Below, in pieces: positions 17,672 through 25,890 of a DNA stretch of 64,000 nucleotides. The DNA is from Kaistia granuli DSM 23481 (lineage in GTDB: Bacteria > Pseudomonadota > Alphaproteobacteria > Rhizobiales > Kaistiaceae), in NCBI RefSeq assembly GCF_000380505.1, contig NZ_AQYH01000007.1, forward strand, positions 1 through 64,000. Direction: 5' to 3'. Below the pieces are notes generated by a model, which made no database searches, had not been told where the DNA came from, and saw only the letters and a list, made by a program, of their open reading frames with translations. How positions within the stretch are numbered: position 1 is the first letter of the stretch; each line of letters begins with the position of its first letter. The translations under genes and the position numbers were made by a program.

Positions 17672-19159
17672 ATGAGTAGCTTCATTCTGGCGATCGATCA
17701 GGGAACCACGTCGACGCGGGCGATCGTCTTCGACGCGAACTATCAGGTTCAGGGCGTCAGCCAGCAGGAGTTTCCACAGCATTTCCCGCGTTCCGGCTGG
17801 GTCGAGCACGACCCGGAGGATATCTGGCGGACCGTGCTGGAGACGGTGCGCTTCGCCCTCGCCAACGCCAGTCTGGCGATCTCCGACATTGCCGGCATCG
17901 GCATCACCAACCAGCGTGAGACGACGATCCTGTGGGATCGTGCCAGCGGCGAACCGATCCACAACGCCATCGTCTGGCAGGATCGGCGCACAGCGGATGT
18001 CTGCGCCGAGCTGAAGGCGGCCGGTGCGGAGCCGCAACTGACCGAGAAGACCGGCCTGCTGCTCGACCCGTATTTCTCCGGCACCAAGATTGCCTGGATC
18101 CTCGACCATGTTTCGGGCGCCCGCGAGCGGGCGGAGCGTGGCGAGCTTGCATTCGGCACGGTCGACAGCTTCCTGCTCTGGCGGCTGACCGGCGGCAAGG
18201 TGCACGCCACCGACGCCACCAATGCCTCGCGTAGCCTGCTCTTCAACATCCGTACCGGTGAATGGGACGACGAGCTACTGACGCTCCTGCGCGTGCCGAG
18301 ATCGATCCTGCCCGAGGTCAAGGATTCGTCGGCCGATTTCGGTGTCACTGATCCGGGCGTCGTCGGCGCCGCGATCCGCATCGCCGGCATTGCGGGTGAC
18401 CAGCACGCCGCGGCGCTCGGCCAGGCCTGCTTCCGGCCCGGCATGCTGAAGTCCACCTATGGCACCGGCTGCTTCGCGCTGCTCAACACCGGCACGGACC
18501 TCGTCCAGTCGCAGAACCGGTTGCTGACGACGATCGCCTATCGGCTCGACGGCAAGACCACCTATGCGCTGGAAGGCTCGATCTTCGTCGCCGGCGCGGC
18601 GATCCAGTGGCTGCGCGACGGCCTGCATCTGCTCGACCGGGCGGATCAGTCGGGGCCGATGGCCGAGGCGGCCGATCCGCATCAGAACGTCTATCTGGTT
18701 CCCGCTTTCACCGGTCTCGGCGCGCCCTGGTGGGACGCGGAGGCGCGCGGCGCTCTGTTCGGGCTGACGCGCGGCACCGGCCCGAACGAGTTCGTGCGCG
18801 CGGCGCTGGAATCGGTCTGCTACCAGACCCGCGACCTGCTCGACGCCATGCGGCGCGACTGGACGCAGGCCGGCGAGACGGTGTTGCGCGTCGATGGCGG
18901 CATGGTGGCGAGTGACTGGACGATGCAGCGGCTCGCCGACATCCTCGACGCTCCGGTCGACAGGCCGGTCGTCCTGGAGACGACGGCGCTGGGCGCGGCC
19001 TGGCTGGCCGGTCGTCAGGTCGGCGTCTGGCCGGCGGAGGAGGGCTTCGCCGCCAGCTGGCGCCTGAATCAGACCTTCCTGCCGGACATGGCGGCCGATG
19101 TGCGCGAGGCGAAGCTGGCAGGCTGGCGCGATGCCGTGCGGCGAACGCTGACGCGCTAG
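17672..19159 (+). CDS. glpK: Glycerol kinase
   Basis: A 495-residue FGGY-family kinase that phosphorylates glycerol to sn-glycerol 3-phosphate. The N-terminal phosphate loop [15 protein letters not shown], the substrate segment [14 protein letters not shown] near residue 80, the GDQHAALGQ-like box near residue 245 and the FGGY signature [21 protein letters not shown] near 345 are all present at normal spacing. Length is standard. No glpF or glpD lies beside it; gpsA, which makes the same product from dihydroxyacetone phosphate, is elsewhere in the window. Confidence 0.97.
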   Translation: MSSFILAIDQGTTSTRAIVFDANYQVQGVSQQEFPQHFPRSGWVEHDPEDIWRTVLETVRFALANASLAISDIAGIGITNQRETTILWDRASGEPIHNAIVWQDRRTADVCAELKAAGAEPQLTEKTGLLLDPYFSGTKIAWILDHVSGARERAERGELAFGTVDSFLLWRLTGGKVHATDATNASRSLLFNIRTGEWDDELLTLLRVPRSILPEVKDSSADFGVTDPGVVGAAIRIAGIAGDQHAAALGQACFRPGMLKSTYGTGCFALLNTGTDLVQSQNRLLTTIAYRLDGKTTYALEGSIFVAGAAIQWLRDGLHLLDRADQSGPMAEAADPHQNVYLVPAFTGLGAPWWDAEARGALFGLTRGTGPNEFVRAALESVCYQTRDLLDAMRRDWTQAGETVLRVDGGMVASDWTMQRLADILDAPVDRPVVLETTALGAAWLAGRQVGVWPAEEGFAASWRLNQTFLPDMAADVREAKLAGWRDAVRRTLTR

Positions 19160-19226
19160 CGGCAACAGGCCGCCGCGGGATCGGTGACGTTGTTCACTGC
19201 AGTCGTGGCAACATGGATATGCAGGC

Positions 19227-19244
19227 GACCTCCATCGGGAGGTC
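19227..19244 (+). promoter_or_regulatory. Hairpin sequestering a Shine-Dalgarno site
   Basis: GACCTCC and GGAGGTC form a perfect 7-bp stem with an ATCG loop. The right arm contains GGAGG, which sits five bases before the ATG at 19248, so the folded RNA would hide the ribosome-binding site of the tiny ORF that follows. An RNA thermometer or trans-acting RNA target is possible; this is inference from structure. Confidence 0.45.
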
Positions 19245-19247
19245 CCC

Positions 19248-19416
19248 ATGACCCGCAGGATCGGGCTTGCCACGGCGATGGTCGTGATCCTGCTCGGCTC
19301 CGCTGCCGAGCGCTGGAGCGCTGGAGCGCTGGAGCGCTGTCGCCGCCGAGCCGGCCCGCTCGGGATGCCGCAAGGATCGCTGCACGCCGACCGAGCACGC
19401 TCTGTGGGGCAAGTAG
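19248..19416 (+). pseudogene. Small exported-protein ORF interrupted by an octanucleotide repeat
   Basis: The ATG at 19248 has a strong Shine-Dalgarno and begins MTRRIGLATAMVVILLGSAA, a signal-peptide-like start. It then enters four copies of GAGCGCTG. With four copies the frame continues as low-complexity Arg-rich sequence to a stop at about 19457. One frame over, directly after the repeat, the sequence reads AAEPARSGCRKDRCTPTEHA and ends LWGK-stop at 19416, which looks like a real two-cysteine peptide. Two or five repeat copies would join the two halves. It may be a frameshifted gene, a phase-variable gene, or a chance pattern. I do not recognise a family. Confidence 0.35.
19308..19339 (+). 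repeat. Octanucleotide tandem repeat (GAGCGCTG) x4
   Basis: Four perfect head-to-tail copies of an 8-base unit. Because eight is not divisible by three, each gain or loss by slippage changes the reading frame of the ORF that contains it. Confidence 0.9.
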
Positions 19417-19570
19417 ATCAGTCCCGGCAGGGGCAGCCACACGCCTCCCGCCGCTAGCTGGAGTTCGGCCAACCCGGTCCGTCAATCGTCGGGCGGCGAT
19501 GCGCCGCTCGATGCCGGGCCTGCGGCCAGCCGGGCCCCGGCGCCTGCGGCCGGCGATGCGCCGCCGCGCT

Positions 19571-19626
19571 AGGGTGTTTTCACGCGAAGCGCGTACTGGT
19601 TCGCGTGAAGAAAATGCGACCCAACA
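19571..19626. repeat. REP-like palindromic repeat, copy 2
   Basis: Same length (56 bp) and layout as the copy at 8936-8991, sharing the core GGTTCGCGTGAAGAAAA. In this copy CACGCGAA and TTCGCGTG form a perfect 8-bp inner stem. It follows the DUF1993 stop on the minus strand. Confidence 0.75.
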
Positions 19627-19670
19627 TAGGTTCAGTCCGTTCGTCGCACTCGCGAAACGGCGCCGCGGCG

Positions 19671-20171
19671 CTAGAAGCTGCCGAGATAGTCCGCCTTGCA
19701 GATCGTGATGCCCTTGTGGCGCAGCACGCCGTAGGCCGTGGTGACGTGGAAGAAGAAGTTCGGCAGCGCGTGGTTGAGCAGATAGGTCCGGCCATCGAGC
19801 TGGAGCGCGCCGTTGCGGAGCGAGATCGTCCTCGTTTCGCTGCCGTCGAGCGCCTCGGGCTTCACCGAATTCAGGAACGCCACGGTGCGCTCGATGCGCG
19901 CCTTCAATTCCGGAAAGGTCGTCTCGGTGTCGGGGAAGCTCGGCATCTCGATGCCGGCGAGGCGGGCGGCGGCGCCCTTGGCGGTGTCGCTGGCGCGCTG
20001 GATCTGGCCGGAGAGGGGCAGCATGTCGGGCGCGAGGCGCGCCTCGACCAGCGTCGCCGGATCGATGCCGTCGCGGGCGCTCTGCGCCACGGCCTTGTCC
20101 AGGATTGCCTGGAGATTGCCGAACGAGCGGATGAAGACCGGAAGCGAAGCCTCGTAGATCGATAGCGCCAT
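19671..20171 (-). CDS. DUF1993 family protein
   Basis: A 166-residue cytoplasmic helical protein. The start ALSIYEASLPVFIRSFGNL and the segments RTYLLNHALPNFFFHVTTAY and LRHKGITICKADYLGSF are typical of DUF1993, a DinB-like four-helix family often found in proteobacteria and of unknown function. The ATG at 20171 is chosen because the upstream frame is low-complexity and runs through the RNA hairpins. No operon partner is apparent. Confidence 0.88.
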   Translation of the reverse strand: MALSIYEASLPVFIRSFGNLQAILDKAVAQSARDGIDPATLVEARLAPDMLPLSGQIQRASDTAKGAAARLAGIEMPSFPDTETTFPELKARIERTVAFLNSVKPEALDGSETRTISLRNGALQLDGRTYLLNHALPNFFFHVTTAYGVLRHKGITICKADYLGSF

Positions 20172-20345
20172 GATGACCCCGATGTTGGCGGCGCGCTGGT
20201 CGCGTCCGCTGCGGGATCGAAGATGGGCGTGCGCCGACATCCCTTTCAAGGGGCGGTCGGCGGGAATGTCTGGGGAGGGGCTGGCGGCGACGTCCGGCGG
20301 GCAAAGCCATCTGGCTTGCAAGCGCCTGGCCCGCGGAGCGGCCAA

Positions 20346-20460
20346 TAAAAAAGCGCCCGTCGGGGAGGAGGTCGACGGGCGCTTTAGTTGATGGTGCCGC
20401 ACAAGGGAGGAGGTTTGTGGGCACCTAATCGCAGGGAACGAGGGAGGAGGTTCGTTCCCC
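20346..20460 (-). ncRNA. Cuckoo/CcsR-type small RNA array: three hairpins with identical anti-Shine-Dalgarno loops
   Basis: Downstream of the DUF1127 gene, the minus-strand transcript would form three successive hairpins: 20434-20459 (8-bp stem), 20393-20425 (11-bp stem with one bulge) and 20350-20385 (13-bp stem). Each displays exactly the loop ACCTCCTCCC, while the stems are unrelated in sequence, so the loop is what is conserved. Alphaproteobacterial CcsR or 'cuckoo' RNAs have this architecture: hairpins with a CCUCCUCCC loop, processed from a transcript that starts with a DUF1127 gene (ccaF1 in Rhodobacter sphaeroides), induced by stress. The loop can pair with GGAGG ribosome-binding sites or bind a protein. 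The family assignment is by structure and context. Confidence 0.85.
20347..20385 (-). terminator. Terminator formed by the last cuckoo hairpin
   Basis: The 13-bp stem at 20350-20385 is followed on the minus strand by six U residues (A run 20347-20352), so the third anti-Shine-Dalgarno hairpin also ends the DUF1127 transcript. Confidence 0.8.
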
Positions 20461-20477
20461 AACGAACTGGGAAATTC

Positions 20478-20627
20478 TCAGTATCCGGCGGCTTGCTTGG
20501 CAATCGCCTTGATGTCGGCGCGGTTGATGCCCAGATCGGTCAGTTCGCGATTGTCGAGCCGCGACAATTCGCTGCGGGTCTCGCGATACTTCATCCAGGT
20601 CTTGTAGGAGGCAACGAGGCTGACCAT
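20478..20627 (-). CDS. DUF1127 small protein (CcaF1-like)
   Basis: A 49-residue Arg-rich protein starting MVSLVASYKTWMKYRETR and containing the DUF1127 core LSRLDNRELTDLGINRADI. An AAAGGAACAG ribosome-binding site precedes the ATG. In Rhodobacter the DUF1127 protein CcaF1 binds RNA and influences processing of the small RNAs encoded just downstream; in Agrobacterium and others the family affects phosphate, carbon and RNA metabolism. Here the same arrangement occurs, with three cuckoo hairpins starting 18 bases after its stop. Regulation by a heat-shock or general-stress sigma factor is expected from the family but I cannot place a promoter with confidence. Confidence 0.92.
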   Translation of the reverse strand: MVSLVASYKTWMKYRETRSELSRLDNRELTDLGINRADIKAIAKQAAGY

Positions 20628-20837
20628 CGTCTGTTCCTTTCACGCCGGTCATTCGGACTACTCAGTGGCGCCGGATTTCTCTGTCGCCGTTCTGATGAGC
20701 TGAATTTAGTCGGACCCGTCCGAGATGAGCAGTATGAAAAAACTCATGCCTGCCCTGCACTGGATGCAGAGCAGCATTGGACGCGGACGTCATGGTGCAC
20801 TGCAATATTGATCTTCCGTTGACGTAATGCGCCGCCC

Positions 20838-21461
20838 TTAGCGCGCCAGGATCGCCAGCGCGCCGGTCAGGATGCAGGCCAGCCACAGCCCGGCGAGGCC
20901 AAACACGCCATAGGCGACGGCGCCCAAAAGCGCCCCGATGCAGAGCGACGCCCAGAGCAGCAGGATCGGCAGGAAGGCCCACCGATCGCCGCCCCGGATC
21001 GCCGTCGCCAGGCTCTGCCCGACCTTGACCAGAGCTCCGGTGACATAGGTGAGGCCGATGCCCGGCGCGCCATTGCGCTGGAAGACGGCGTTCTCGACGC
21101 CCATGGCGAGCGCCATCGCCACGGTGCCGACGATGGCGATGCCCAGATTGTCGGAAAGCGCGGCGACGGCCAGGAGTGCCGTTTCCGTCCAGAGGATGGC
21201 GGCGCGGCGGCTACGCTTGCCGTCCTGACCGACCAGCCCGCCGAGCGTCGCGCCGGCGACGAAGATGGCGACGATGGCCGCGATCTCGGCGGCCTTCATC
21301 CAGTCGCCCATCGCGATGTCGACGCCGAAGCGGGTGGTGTTACCGCTCATGAAGGAGACGAAGACGCCACCGAGATGGCGGAAGCCCATGGCGTCGACAT
21401 AGCCGGCGATCCCGGCCAGCACATAGGCGAGGGCCTTCTGGCGGTGGGTATAGTCCTTCAT
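20838..21461 (-). CDS. DUF1275 (YoaK-like) membrane protein
   Basis: A 207-residue inner-membrane protein with about six hydrophobic helices. The family start (KALAYVLAGIAGYVDAMGF) and GVFVSFMSGNTTRFGVDIA are present, as is GLTYVTGALVKVGQSLA. The biochemical role of the family is unknown; it is often called a YoaK or permease-like protein. It stands alone, 210 bases upstream of the DUF1127 gene on the same strand. Confidence 0.9.
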   Translation of the reverse strand: MKDYTHRQKALAYVLAGIAGYVDAMGFRHLGGVFVSFMSGNTTRFGVDIAMGDWMKAAEIAAIVAIFVAGATLGGLVGQDGKRSRRAAILWTETALLAVAALSDNLGIAIVGTVAMALAMGVENAVFQRNGAPGIGLTYVTGALVKVGQSLATAIRGGDRWAFLPILLLWASLCIGALLGAVAYGVFGLAGLWLACILTGALAILAR

Positions 21462-21586
21462 GGCGCAATCCGGATCGAATGGAGAGGGCGTGACGCGTCG
21501 AGCGTCGAGGCGGGCCCTCCGTCATATCCCGGCGCGGTTAAGAATTATTAACCCTGATTTCCTAAATTGCCGGCCGAAGACTGTTG

Positions 21587-22936
21587 ATGCTGCCGCGTTC
21601 ATTTTGGCATGGAGTGCCTGCCTTGTTCGTCGCTTTGACCCGCGTGACGCTTGTGCCTTCCCTGGCGATGCTGTTCTGGGCCGTGCCCGCCAGCGCTCAG
21701 GAATGGGGCGAGCCGCCCTTGAGCGAGCGATACGCCGAGCCCCAGCCGGCCTATGAGCGACCTCCGGTCTATGAGCCGCCCGCGACCTATGACCGTGCGC
21801 CCGCCACCTATGATCCACCGGCGAACTATGCCGAGCCGGCCTATGCCGCGCCCACGGCTCCTCCGGCCCCCGCTGCGGCCGTTGTCCGGCGTCCGCCGGT
21901 GCAGCCGCTGCCGCCCGAATTCATCGCGCAGGTCAACGGGGCGCCGCTCGGCGGCGCGCCGGTCAAGAGCGACAAGCCCGACCCGCTGGTGGTCAAGCTG
22001 CAGATCCTGCTCGACCGCGTGCATGTCTCGCCCGGCGTCATCGACGGCCGCCAGGGCGGCAATCTCAACAAGGCGATCTCGGCCCTGCAGACGATGCACA
22101 GCCTGCCGGCGGACGGCTGGCTCGGGCCGGATATCTGGGACATCCTGCAGGCCGCCGACGACCGTCCGGTGCTGATGGACTACGCCATCACCGACAAGGA
22201 CGTCGCCGGTCCGTTCGTGCCCGTCATGCCGAAGGACTATGCCGAGATGGCGCAGCTGCCGGCGCTGTCCTATCGCGATCCGGTCGAGGCGCTGGCCGAG
22301 AAGTTCCACATGGACGAGACGTTCCTGCGTCGCCTCAACCCCGATGCCGATTTCACCCTGCCGGGCACGATCATCGCGGTGGCGGATGTCGGCGCCAACG
22401 CTAAGGCCAAGGTCGCGCATCTGGTCGCCGATGCGAGCACCCGCCAGTTGCTCGGCTACAACGAGAACTGGGACGTCGTCGTTGCCTATCCGGCCACGAT
22501 CGGCAGCGCCGACCTGCCGTCTCCTTCGGGCATCCATGCCGTCAAGGCGGTCGCCGAAAACCCCGACTACTGGTACCGGCCGCAGGTGAATTTCCAGCAG
22601 GGCAACAACACCAAGGCGTTGCGCCTGCCGGGCGGTCCGAACAATCCGGTCGGCACCGTCTGGATTGGCCTCGACAAGCCGACCTACGGCATCCACGGCT
22701 CGCCCGAGCCGACCAAGATCGACAAGACCAACAGCCATGGCTGCCTGCGTCTGACCAATTGGGATGCGCAGGAATTGGTGAAGCTGGTCCGCAAGGGCGT
22801 CGATGTCGAGTTCGTCGATCAGACGCCGACGGCGTCGATCGCCCCCGTTAGCCCGCCGGCCGCGCAGCCGTCGTCCCAGCCCTATGAGGCGGCCGCTGCC
22901 GATCGCTATCCCGAGATGCCGCCGGAACTGCGCTGA
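21587..22936 (+). CDS. L,D-transpeptidase with peptidoglycan-binding domain
   Basis: A 449-residue exported enzyme that makes 3-3 cross-links or attaches proteins to peptidoglycan. A signal peptide ends near VPASAQE (about residue 38), then comes a Pro/Tyr-rich linker with repeated YEPPATYD-type units (about 45-100), a peptidoglycan_binding_1 domain (about 140-185), a LysM-like segment (about 225-265) and a YkuD catalytic domain (about 275-410). The active site HGSPEP...SHGCLRLTNWD places the catalytic cysteine at 386. A TTG directly precedes the ATG at 21587. Its Pro-rich linker is suited to spanning from membrane to wall. Confidence 0.93.
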   Translation: MLPRSFWHGVPALFVALTRVTLVPSLAMLFWAVPASAQEWGEPPLSERYAEPQPAYERPPVYEPPATYDRAPATYDPPANYAEPAYAAPTAPPAPAAAVVRRPPVQPLPPEFIAQVNGAPLGGAPVKSDKPDPLVVKLQILLDRVHVSPGVIDGRQGGNLNKAISALQTMHSLPADGWLGPDIWDILQAADDRPVLMDYAITDKDVAGPFVPVMPKDYAEMAQLPALSYRDPVEALAEKFHMDETFLRRLNPDADFTLPGTIIAVADVGANAKAKVAHLVADASTRQLLGYNENWDVVVAYPATIGSADLPSPSGIHAVKAVAENPDYWYRPQVNFQQGNNTKALRLPGGPNNPVGTVWIGLDKPTYGIHGSPEPTKIDKTNSHGCLRLTNWDAQELVKLVRKGVDVEFVDQTPTASIAPVSPPAAQPSSQPYEAAAADRYPEMPPELR

Positions 22937-23060
22937 CCGCCGGCCGGAACGGGGCGGCACGGCCACACCATCGCGCAAAATCGATTGACGCCGGCCAGCG
23001 GGCTTGAAGCCTGCCGCTGCGTCTTGATAGCTATGCCGAAATCTTCGCCGAGGACACAGA

Positions 23061-23447
23061 ATGAACCGCTCCGCTTTCCCGCTGGCTCTGGCCGTCATCG
23101 CCGCCGTCGCGGCCTTCCCTGCCAGTGAGGGTCTCGCCAAGACCAAGGCGCCGGCCAAGCCGGCCGATCCGAGCTGCAAGCAGACGCGCTGGGACCTGAA
23201 GGGCGCCGGCGCCAAGACGATCGTCGACGGCAGCGTCGACCGCGTCTGGCGTGTTTCCGTCGGCGGTGTGCCGTCCAAGGCGTCCGTCGTGCTGGAGTAT
23301 ACCCGCAGCAACGGCACCAAGGGCGAGGTCGGCATGCCGTCGGGCTATGCGACGCTGGTCGAAGGCGCCTCGGTCCGCATGATCCTGCAGAGTCCTGGCC
23401 TGGCCGGCGGGGTTGCCATCGCCGGCACCATCAACGCCCAGTGCTGA
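23061..23447 (+). CDS. Conserved exported protein of unknown function
   Basis: A 128-residue protein with a clear signal peptide (cleavage near ASEGLA, residue 25). The mature part is beta-rich with Cys39 and a C-terminal Cys128, which could form a disulphide linking the ends of a small beta domain. I do not recognise a named family. It is followed by its own terminator. Confidence 0.8.
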   Translation: MNRSAFPLALAVIAAVAAFPASEGLAKTKAPAKPADPSCKQTRWDLKGAGAKTIVDGSVDRVWRVSVGGVPSKASVVLEYTRSNGTKGEVGMPSGYATLVEGASVRMILQSPGLAGGVAIAGTINAQC

Positions 23448-23493
23448 GCTGCGGACCAACGCGCTCGTTCTGAAGTTTCCGGCTTGAGACCTG

Positions 23494-23522
23494 GCCCGGC
23501 GCCCGCGAGGACGCCGGGTTTT
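23494..23522 (+). terminator. Rho-independent terminator
   Basis: CCCGGCG and CGCCGGG form a 7-bp stem followed by TTTTT. It ends the transcript of the small exported protein and separates it from the convergent AI-2E-family gene. Confidence 0.7.
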
Positions 23523-23534
23523 TCGTGGCGATCG

Positions 23535-24632
23535 CTATCCTTCGAGGAAATGTCCGACGGCGTTGAGCGGCCGAACGCCATCGCAAATGATCTTGGTCAT
23601 CGCGAGCATCGGCACCGCCAGCACTGCGCCCGGCACGCCCCACATCCAGAACCAGAAGATCAGCGAGATGATCACCAGCACCGGGTTGAGCGTGAAGCGG
23701 CGTGCCAGCAGCATCGGCGTGATCGCCTCGCCCTCGAGAATGTGGATCAGCAGGTAGAGCCCTGCCGGCAACAAGGCCTGCCAGAGGGGATCGATGGTCA
23801 GCAAGCCGGCCAACAGGAACAGTCCGACGCCGGCGAACGGCCCCATGATCGGCACATAGTTCAGCAGGAAGGCGAGGGTGCCCCAGAGCACGGGGTCGCC
23901 GAGTCCGCAGGCCCACATGGCGAAGCCGGTGGCGACGCCGACGGCGATATTCATCAGCGTGATCGTGACCAGATAGGCCGAGACATTTTCCTCGATTTGT
24001 TGCGACAGCTCGACGACGCGGCGCTTGTCGCTGAAGCTCGGCACGATCTCGACCATCCGGCGCAGAAAGGTATCGCCGGAGAGCAGCAGGAAGAAGAGAA
24101 TCAGGATCGTCTCGAAGAAGCCGCTGGCGAAATGCTGCGTGCCCTTCATCAGCGACTCGGACAGGGTCGGCCCGGCGCCGCCGGCCGTGGCGCCATCGAA
24201 CTGGTGCAGGAACTTCTGCAGCGCGCCGATCGGCTGGCTGAGGAATTTCAGCCGCTCCTCCAGCCTCTGCACGCCTTCCGGCAGTTTCTCCGCCCAGACA
24301 GTCGCCGGCCCCGACAGGGCCGCTCCGACGCCGACGATGACGCCGAAGACAGCGAAGATCATCAGCAGCGCCGCCGCGGCACGCGGCACATGCAGACGTT
24401 CCAGCAGGCGCATACCCGGCTGGAACAGAAGCTTGAGCACGACGGCCAGCACGATCGGCAGGATGATGTCGGAGGCGAAATAGCAGACGGTCAGGATTGC
24501 CAGAACCAGCAGGCAGGCCTGGATGAGGAGTTTTGGGTCCGACGCGAACGGTCCCTTCTCACCAGCGAGTTCGGGTGGCTCCAGCGCTTCGGTCTCAGTG
24601 GTCGGTATCTCGATCCGGAACGGTTCAGCCAT
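23535..24632 (-). CDS. AI-2E family transporter (PerM/YdiK-like)
   Basis: A 365-residue inner-membrane protein with about eight helices. The family pattern is clear: two N-terminal helices (ILTVCYFASDIILPIVLAVVLKLL), a periplasmic helical part (about residues 110-190), then FAMWACGLGDPVLWGTLAFLLNYVPIMGPFAGVG and GVPGAVLAVPMLAM. Members include the AI-2 exporter TqsA and sodium/proton antiporters, so the substrate is open. The ATG at 24632 is chosen; the upstream frame is Arg-rich. It is downstream of a YihY gene on the same strand. Confidence 0.9.
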   Translation of the reverse strand: MAEPFRIEIPTTETEALEPPELAGEKGPFASDPKLLIQACLLVLAILTVCYFASDIILPIVLAVVLKLLFQPGMRLLERLHVPRAAAALLMIFAVFGVIVGVGAALSGPATVWAEKLPEGVQRLEERLKFLSQPIGALQKFLHQFDGATAGGAGPTLSESLMKGTQHFASGFFETILILFFLLLSGDTFLRRMVEIVPSFSDKRRVVELSQQIEENVSAYLVTITLMNIAVGVATGFAMWACGLGDPVLWGTLAFLLNYVPIMGPFAGVGLFLLAGLLTIDPLWQALLPAGLYLLIHILEGEAITPMLLARRFTLNPVLVIISLIFWFWMWGVPGAVLAVPMLAMTKIICDGVRPLNAVGHFLEG

Positions 24633-24783
24633 CGGCGAGGTTCGCTTTCTTGGGCATCTGCCTTGCGGGCGGCAGACGATGGTCAAGGACGACCGACGGC
24701 GGCGCGGTCTGTCCGACCGCGCCGCTCCGGTCCGATGAAAACGTGGGTCGGGCGGTTTCGTTGCCTGCGGCCGTCGTGACCGC

Positions 24784-25812
24784 TCAGTCGAGTGCCTTGC
24801 CGATCGAATCGGCGACGGTGGCGCCGCGTTCGCCGAGTGGCTTGGCTCGTCCCGTGGTCGAGTCGCGGGCAGTCTGGTGTTCCATCTCGGCATTGAGCTC
24901 GGCGCCAATTAGGATCACGGTTGCGGATAGCCAGATCCATGTCATGAAACCGATGATGGCGCCCAGTGCGCCATAGTTGCGGTCATAGCTGCCGAAGCTG
25001 GAGACATACCAGGAAAAGCTGATCGAGGTGAGGATCCACAGCGTGGCGGCGACCGTGCTGCCCCACGTCACCCAGCGCCATTTCGGTTGCTCGCGGCAGG
25101 GGCCGAAGCGATAGAGGATGGCGAGCGCCGCCCAGACGAAGAATCCGAGCACCGGCCAGCGCAGGATGTTGATCCAATTTTCCGACGCATGGCCGATCTC
25201 GAGCACGCGAAAGGCGATCGGCACCGCGATGATGAAGACGATGGCGCCAATGCCGGCGGCGATGGCCAGGAAAGTGAAGATCAGGCTCTCGACATTGAGG
25301 GCGATGAAGCTGCGGCGTTCGCGCTCGCCATAGGCGACGTTCAGCCCGTCGATCGTCGCCTTGATGCCGGCATTCGCGCTCCAGATCGCGAACAGGAAGC
25401 TCAATGCGAAGCTGAAGCTCAGCGTGCCGCTCGACGCCTTGACGGCGAGGTTGATCTGGTCGGAAATCAGCTGGAACGCGCCAGCCGGCAGGACGAAGGC
25501 AAGGCCCGATAGATGATTGCTGATCGTCGCGTTGTTGGCGATCAGACCATAAAGCGTCACCATGGCGCTGAGGCCGGGGAACAGCGCCAGCAGGCAGAAG
25601 AACGCCATGCCGCCGGCCAGCGTCAGCACCCGGTCCTCCAGCGAGCTCTCGAATACCCGCCAGAGGATATCCTTCCATCCGCGCGCCGGAATGTCGGCGG
25701 GGGCGTCGGCCAGTCGTCCACGCCCTGGCTCGGCTTGGTCGATCGCCTGTTCGGCCGCGCGTGGTGACAGTGTGCCGTTTAGAATTTCGGGAGGAAGTTT
25801 CGCGGACGCCAT
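24784..25812 (-). CDS. YihY/virulence factor BrkB family membrane protein
   Basis: A 342-residue inner-membrane protein with six helices. Family motifs VLTLAGGMAFFCLLALFPGLSAMVTLYGL and YGALGAIIGFMTWIWLSATVILIGAELNAE are visible. The family was once called ribonuclease BN in error; it is a membrane protein of unclear function, possibly a transporter or flippase-like protein. I prefer the ATG at 25812 to a GTG at 25851. It lies 150 bases upstream of the AI-2E-family gene. Confidence 0.9.
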   Translation of the reverse strand: MASAKLPPEILNGTLSPRAAEQAIDQAEPGRGRLADAPADIPARGWKDILWRVFESSLEDRVLTLAGGMAFFCLLALFPGLSAMVTLYGLIANNATISNHLSGLAFVLPAGAFQLISDQINLAVKASSGTLSFSFALSFLFAIWSANAGIKATIDGLNVAYGERERRSFIALNVESLIFTFLAIAAGIGAIVFIIAVPIAFRVLEIGHASENWINILRWPVLGFFVWAALAILYRFGPCREQPKWRWVTWGSTVAATLWILTSISFSWYVSSFGSYDRNYGALGAIIGFMTWIWLSATVILIGAELNAEMEHQTARDSTTGRAKPLGERGATVADSIGKALD

Positions 25813-25890
25813 CAACCCTGCCTGTTTGTCGTCATTTCCGGGAGCCAGCACGGCTGGCGGATGGATGGGCTCCGGAGAGAAGCCGGCATC

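Larger units (their letters stand above)
19160..19670. other. Intergenic region between glpK and the DUF1993 gene
   Basis: 511 bases. It contains the small interrupted ORF and its hairpin (annotated separately), a GC-rich segment at about 19480-19570 with GGCGATGCGCCGC occurring twice, and REP-like repeat copy 2. No full-length gene is supported. Confidence 0.5.

Noticed and set aside
19308-19339. CRISPR-like repeat
   Set aside because: The unit is only 8 bases and has no spacers; no CRISPR array or cas gene is present in the window.
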